From positions 1 through 16,871 of the forward strand of contig JAZNLK010000195.1 in NCBI GenBank assembly GCA_045579055.1: a DNA stretch of 16,871 nt, given 5' to 3'. The translations under genes were made by a program, and so were the position numbers. The DNA is from SIG440 sp045579055 (GTDB lineage: Bacteria; Bacillota; Clostridia; Monoglobales; Monoglobaceae). Below, piece by piece: positions 14,225-16,871 of this stretch. How positions within the stretch are numbered: position 1 is the first letter of the stretch; each line of letters starts with the position of its first letter. The notes beneath the pieces were generated by a model. That model worked only from the letters and a program-made list of their open reading frames with translations. It ran no database searches and was not told the origin of the DNA.

Positions 14225-14650
14225 CTATTGTTTTGCCTTCAGTTCGGCGTTTTCCTTCAACAAATCACGGATTTCGGCAAGAAGTTCTTCCTGTGTGGAA
14301 CCCTTGGGTTCTTCGGGTGCAGGAGCTTCTTCGGGTTTTCTCTTGAGCTTGCTCAGGAGACGAACTGCCATAAATACCGAGAATGCAATGATGAAGAAGT
14401 CAACAATGTTTTGAATGAACTGACCGTAAAGGATTGCGGATTCGGCAATTCCTGCTTCTTCATTGGCTTGAACCATAACATATTTAAGGTTTTTGATGTC
14501 AACACCTGATGTGAGTTTGCCCACTGCCGGCATAATGATATCACTAACCAGCGAGGTAACAATCTTTCCGAAGGCGGAACCGATTACAACACCGACAGCC
14601 ATATCGATTACGTTGCCCTTGAAGGCAAATTCTTTGAATTCTTTAAACAT
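14225..14650 (-). CDS. mscL: Large-conductance mechanosensitive channel MscL
   Basis: The 141-aa protein is a pentameric channel that acts as an emergency valve under extreme osmotic downshock. The N-terminal amphipathic helix (MFKEFKEFAFKGNVIDMAVG) runs into TM1 (GVVIGSAFGKIVTSLVSDII), with the family's gate residues. A periplasmic loop follows, then TM2 (IQNIVDFFIIAFSVFMAVRL), and a C-terminal segment with EEAPAPEEPKG and a terminal helix bundle (EELLAEIRDLLKENAEL). Length is typical. AAAGGGG lies eight to nine bases before the ATG. It diverges from typA with separate, non-overlapping promoters. Confidence 0.97.
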   Translation of the reverse strand: MFKEFKEFAFKGNVIDMAVGVVIGSAFGKIVTSLVSDIIMPAVGKLTSGVDIKNLKYVMVQANEEAGIAESAILYGQFIQNIVDFFIIAFSVFMAVRLLSKLKRKPEEAPAPEEPKGSTQEELLAEIRDLLKENAELKAKQ

Positions 14651-14683
14651 AAAATGAAATCCCCTTTCAAAGTTTCTGCTCCT

Positions 14684-14712
14684 ATTCTAACATCAAAAAC
14701 ATAAATTGTCAA
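14684..14712 (-). promoter_or_regulatory. Sigma-A type promoter of mscL
   Basis: On the minus strand a consensus TTGACA (14712-14707), 17 bases, then TAGAAT (14689-14684). It lies 34 bases before the ATG. Confidence 0.75.
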
Positions 14713-14740
14713 TATCCGCCGAATTTCGTCATTGTTACCA

Positions 14741-14769
14741 TAGACAAACGGCAGAAATAGGTGTATAAT
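14741..14769 (+). promoter_or_regulatory. Sigma-A type promoter of typA
   Basis: TAGACA at 14741-14746, 17 bases, consensus TATAAT at 14764-14769. It lies about 60 bases upstream of the start codon and is back-to-back with the mscL promoter. Confidence 0.8.
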
Positions 14770-14830
14770 AAATGTTTGTGAGAAAAATAAGATTTGAAAT
14801 TGTTAATACGGCAAAAGAAAGGCTGGTTTT

Positions 14831-16654
14831 ATGAAAAGAGAAGACTTGAGAAATATCGCAATCATTGCCCACGTTGACCACGGAAAGACAACTCTGGTTG
14901 ATGAAATGCTGAAGCAGGGCGGTGTTTACCGTGAAAATCAGGTGGTTGAGGATCGTGTTATGGACAACGGCGACCTGGAGAAAGAAAGAGGAATCACCAT
15001 CCTTGCAAAGAACACTTCGGTGCATTACAAGGACATAAAGATGAATATAATCGACACCCCCGGTCATGCGGACTTCAGCGGTGAGGTTGAACGTATTCTG
15101 AAGATGGTTAACGGTGTTATTCTGCTTGTTGATGCGGCAGAAGGTCCGATGCCGCAGACGAGATTTGTTCTTCAGAAGGCTCTTGAAATGCAGCACAGAA
15201 TAATTATTGTTGTGAATAAGATTGACCGCCCCGATTCACGTCTCAATGAAATCGGTGACGAAGTTCTTGAATTGCTTCTTGACCTCAATGCCAATGACGA
15301 ACAGCTGGACAGTCCCATTGTTTATTGTTCGGGAAGAGCCGGAACCGCATCCCTTAGCCCAAATAAGCAGGGTGAGGATTTGACTGTGCTTTTTGAAACC
15401 ATAAAGAACTATATTCCTGCTCCCGAAGGCGATGAAACCGGGGAGCTTCAAATGCTGGTTTCTTCAATTGACTATAACGATTACGTTGGCAGAATTGCCA
15501 TCGGCAGAATCGAAAAGGGCTCAATTCGTCAGAATCAGGAAGTTATGGTTTGCGACTATCACCAAAAACACGAACCATACAAGGCAAAAATAGCAAACCT
15601 TTATCAGATTGACGGTCTTGTGAGAACTCCCGTAACCGAGGCAAAGGTCGGTGACATTGTTTGCTTCTCGGGGGTTACAAATATCTCAATAGGCGACACC
15701 GTGGCATCTGTTGCTGAACCTGTGGCACTGCCCTTTGTGAAAATCGGTGAACCCACAATCGAAATGACCTTTGCGGTCAATGACAGCCCCTTTGCAGGCA
15801 GAGAAGGGAAGTTTGTTACGTCACGTCAGATTCGCGAGAGACTCCACAAGGAAATGCTCAAGGACGTATCACTTCGTGTTTCCGACGGCGACACAACCGA
15901 TACCTTCCGTGTTGCCGGCAGAGGCGAAATGCATATTTCAATTCTTATTGAGACAATGCGTCGTGAAGGCTATGAGTTTTCGGTCAGCACTCCAAAGGTG
16001 CTTTACAAGACAATAGACGGGCAGCAGTATGAACCAATCGAAAGACTTCTTATTGACGTTCCTGAGGAAAGTATGGGGGCTGTTATGGAGAAAATGGGTT
16101 CCCGCAAGGGTGAATTGACTCATATGTCACCTCAGGGCGACAGAATGAGAATTGAATATCTGATTCCGTCGAGAGGTCTTCTTGGTTACAGAAATGAATT
16201 TCTCACTGACACCAAGGGCGAAGGTATTCTCAATTCGGTTTTTTATGAATATCAGCCTTATAAAGGTGAAATAACAAGACGTTTCACAGGCTCCCTTGTG
16301 TCCTTTGACACCGGCGAAGCCGTGGGTTACGGACTGTTCAAGATTCAGGACAGAGGCTCGCTCTTCATTGACCCGGGAACGCCTGTTTATGAAGGTATGA
16401 TTGTTGGAATGAATCCAAAGCTTGAGGATATGGCGGTTAATGTCTGCAAAAAGAAGCAGCTGACCAATACTCGTGCATCGGGCAGTGACGAAGCCTTGAA
16501 GCTTGTTCCGCCAATCAGGCTCAGCCTTGAAATGTGTATTGAATTTCTTGCAGATGATGAGCTTCTGGAAGTTACGCCAAAGAGCCTGAGACTTCGCAAG
16601 AGAATACTGAATACTCAGCTTCGACTCAAGGCAAAAGCTCACGAAAAGAACTAA
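14831..16654 (+). CDS. typA: Ribosome-associated translational GTPase TypA/BipA
   Basis: The 607-aa protein is a translational GTPase that binds the ribosome and affects 50S assembly, stress and cold adaptation. G-domain motifs are complete: AHVDHGKTT (G1, residues 13-21), RGITI (G2), DTPGHADF (G3), NKIDRPD (G4) and CSGRAG (G5). The EF-Tu-like domain 2, EF-G-like domain III (GRGEMHISILIE) and V (RGLLGYRNEFLTDTKGEG) follow. The TypA-specific C-terminus includes KKKQLTNTRASGSDEA. Length is typical for the family. GAAAGG lies about ten bases before the ATG. It has its own promoter and terminator. Confidence 0.97.
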   Translation: MKREDLRNIAIIAHVDHGKTTLVDEMLKQGGVYRENQVVEDRVMDNGDLEKERGITILAKNTSVHYKDIKMNIIDTPGHADFSGEVERILKMVNGVILLVDAAEGPMPQTRFVLQKALEMQHRIIIVVNKIDRPDSRLNEIGDEVLELLLDLNANDEQLDSPIVYCSGRAGTASLSPNKQGEDLTVLFETIKNYIPAPEGDETGELQMLVSSIDYNDYVGRIAIGRIEKGSIRQNQEVMVCDYHQKHEPYKAKIANLYQIDGLVRTPVTEAKVGDIVCFSGVTNISIGDTVASVAEPVALPFVKIGEPTIEMTFAVNDSPFAGREGKFVTSRQIRERLHKEMLKDVSLRVSDGDTTDTFRVAGRGEMHISILIETMRREGYEFSVSTPKVLYKTIDGQQYEPIERLLIDVPEESMGAVMEKMGSRKGELTHMSPQGDRMRIEYLIPSRGLLGYRNEFLTDTKGEGILNSVFYEYQPYKGEITRRFTGSLVSFDTGEAVGYGLFKIQDRGSLFIDPGTPVYEGMIVGMNPKLEDMAVNVCKKKQLTNTRASGSDEALKLVPPIRLSLEMCIEFLADDELLEVTPKSLRLRKRILNTQLRLKAKAHEKN

Positions 16655-16666
16655 AGAAGTATATAA

Positions 16667-16690
16667 AAACACCGCCGTCAGGCGGTGTTT
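16667..16690 (+). terminator. Rho-independent terminator of typA
   Basis: AAACACCGCC (16667-16676) and GGCGGTGTTT (16681-16690) form a perfect 10-bp stem with loop GTCA. The pairing T's form only a short U-run. It starts 12 bases after the typA stop. Confidence 0.8.
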
Positions 16691-16717
16691 CAGCGTGTCG
16701 ATAAAGTCGACACGCTG
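16691..16717. repeat. Perfect 11-bp palindrome at the edge of the junction repeat
   Basis: CAGCGTGTCGA at 16691-16701 pairs with TCGACACGCTG at 16707-16717 around TAAAG. No T-run follows. It abuts the typA terminator and is followed by TCAGACATCGAAAAAC (16721-16736), which is inverted, with one mismatch and one indel, at 198-214 on the other side of the join. It probably marks one end of the junction element. Confidence 0.7.
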
Positions 16718-16730
16718 ATATCAGACATCG

Positions 16731-16871
16731 AAAAACGCAGGTATATTTTGTGAAATCGTTTTCGTCGGCGTACGTGGGTACGGTAGAGAACGATTTCGCA
16801 AAAAGCAAGTAATGACGGGGTTTCTCGATGAAGCCCCGTCATTAAAACTTTAGTATTTTACGTTTTTTTGG
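16731..16871. repeat. Right copy of 141-base terminal direct repeat
   Basis: This is an exact copy of bases 1-141. If the ends are joined, the molecule is 16,730 bases and typA lies directly upstream of the mscS-like gene. The sequence alone cannot say whether the genome has one copy (a true circle or tandem array) or several copies (a repeat-induced loop). Confidence 0.95.

Noticed and set aside
1..16871. Complete plasmid or phage genome indicated by direct terminal repeats
   Set aside because: No replication initiator, partition, terminase, capsid or integrase gene is present, and almost every gene is core chromosomal. Repeat-looped assembly explains the ends better.

Overview
The window reads as a chromosomal segment from a Gram-positive, probably clostridial (Oscillospirales/Ruminococcaceae-like) bacterium. 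The evidence is the co-oriented pyrH-frr-uppS-cdsA-dxr-rseP run, a YtvI-type AI-2E family permease, a DUF1540 miniprotein, an S-layer-homology protein, AGGAGG-type ribosome binding sites, TTGACA/TATAAT promoters with 17-base spacing, and many palindromic intergenic repeats of a style common in gut Clostridia. Species-level placement cannot be made from this sequence.

Layout. Bases 1-265 hold a strongly structured repeat element and a terminator. An MscS channel gene follows (266-1084, +), convergent with a small CmpB-like membrane protein (1094-1477, -). A repeat-filled spacer separates that from an AI-2E family permease (1826-3019, -). From a good promoter at 3201 a seven-gene + strand operon runs to 9345: a membrane-anchored acidic coiled-coil protein, UMP kinase, ribosome recycling factor, undecaprenyl diphosphate synthase, CDP-diglyceride synthase, DXP reductoisomerase and site-2 protease RseP. 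It links translation, isoprenoid and lipid-carrier synthesis, phospholipid synthesis and membrane proteolysis. A terminator hairpin that can serve both strands separates it from a DUF1540 gene (-). asnA (+) stands alone with its own promoter and terminator.

From 10868 a second transcription unit encodes an SLH-domain exported protein, an HPr-kinase/PEPCK-fold P-loop protein, a PqqD-like protein, a SipW-like S24/S26 peptidase and a 123-aa unknown. Overlapping or near-abutting genes tie the first two to each other and the PqqD gene to the peptidase, but a hairpin-rich MITE-like block sits between the kinase and PqqD genes. The kinase-PqqD-peptidase trio resembles parts of RiPP or peptide-tailoring systems, with no obvious precursor peptide or cyclase in view; it is the best candidate here for an undercharacterised system. 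mscL (-) and typA (+) then diverge from facing promoters.

The last 141 bases (16731-16871) exactly repeat the first 141, so the sequence could close into a 16,730-base circle. The genes are core chromosomal ones with no replication, partition, phage or integrase genes. The join also lies inside an inverted-repeat element. An assembly loop through a dispersed repeat is therefore more likely than a plasmid or phage, although a real excised or tandem segment is not excluded. At least four further intergenic repeat types are visible, including three copies of a GCTTTGC-stem hairpin element.
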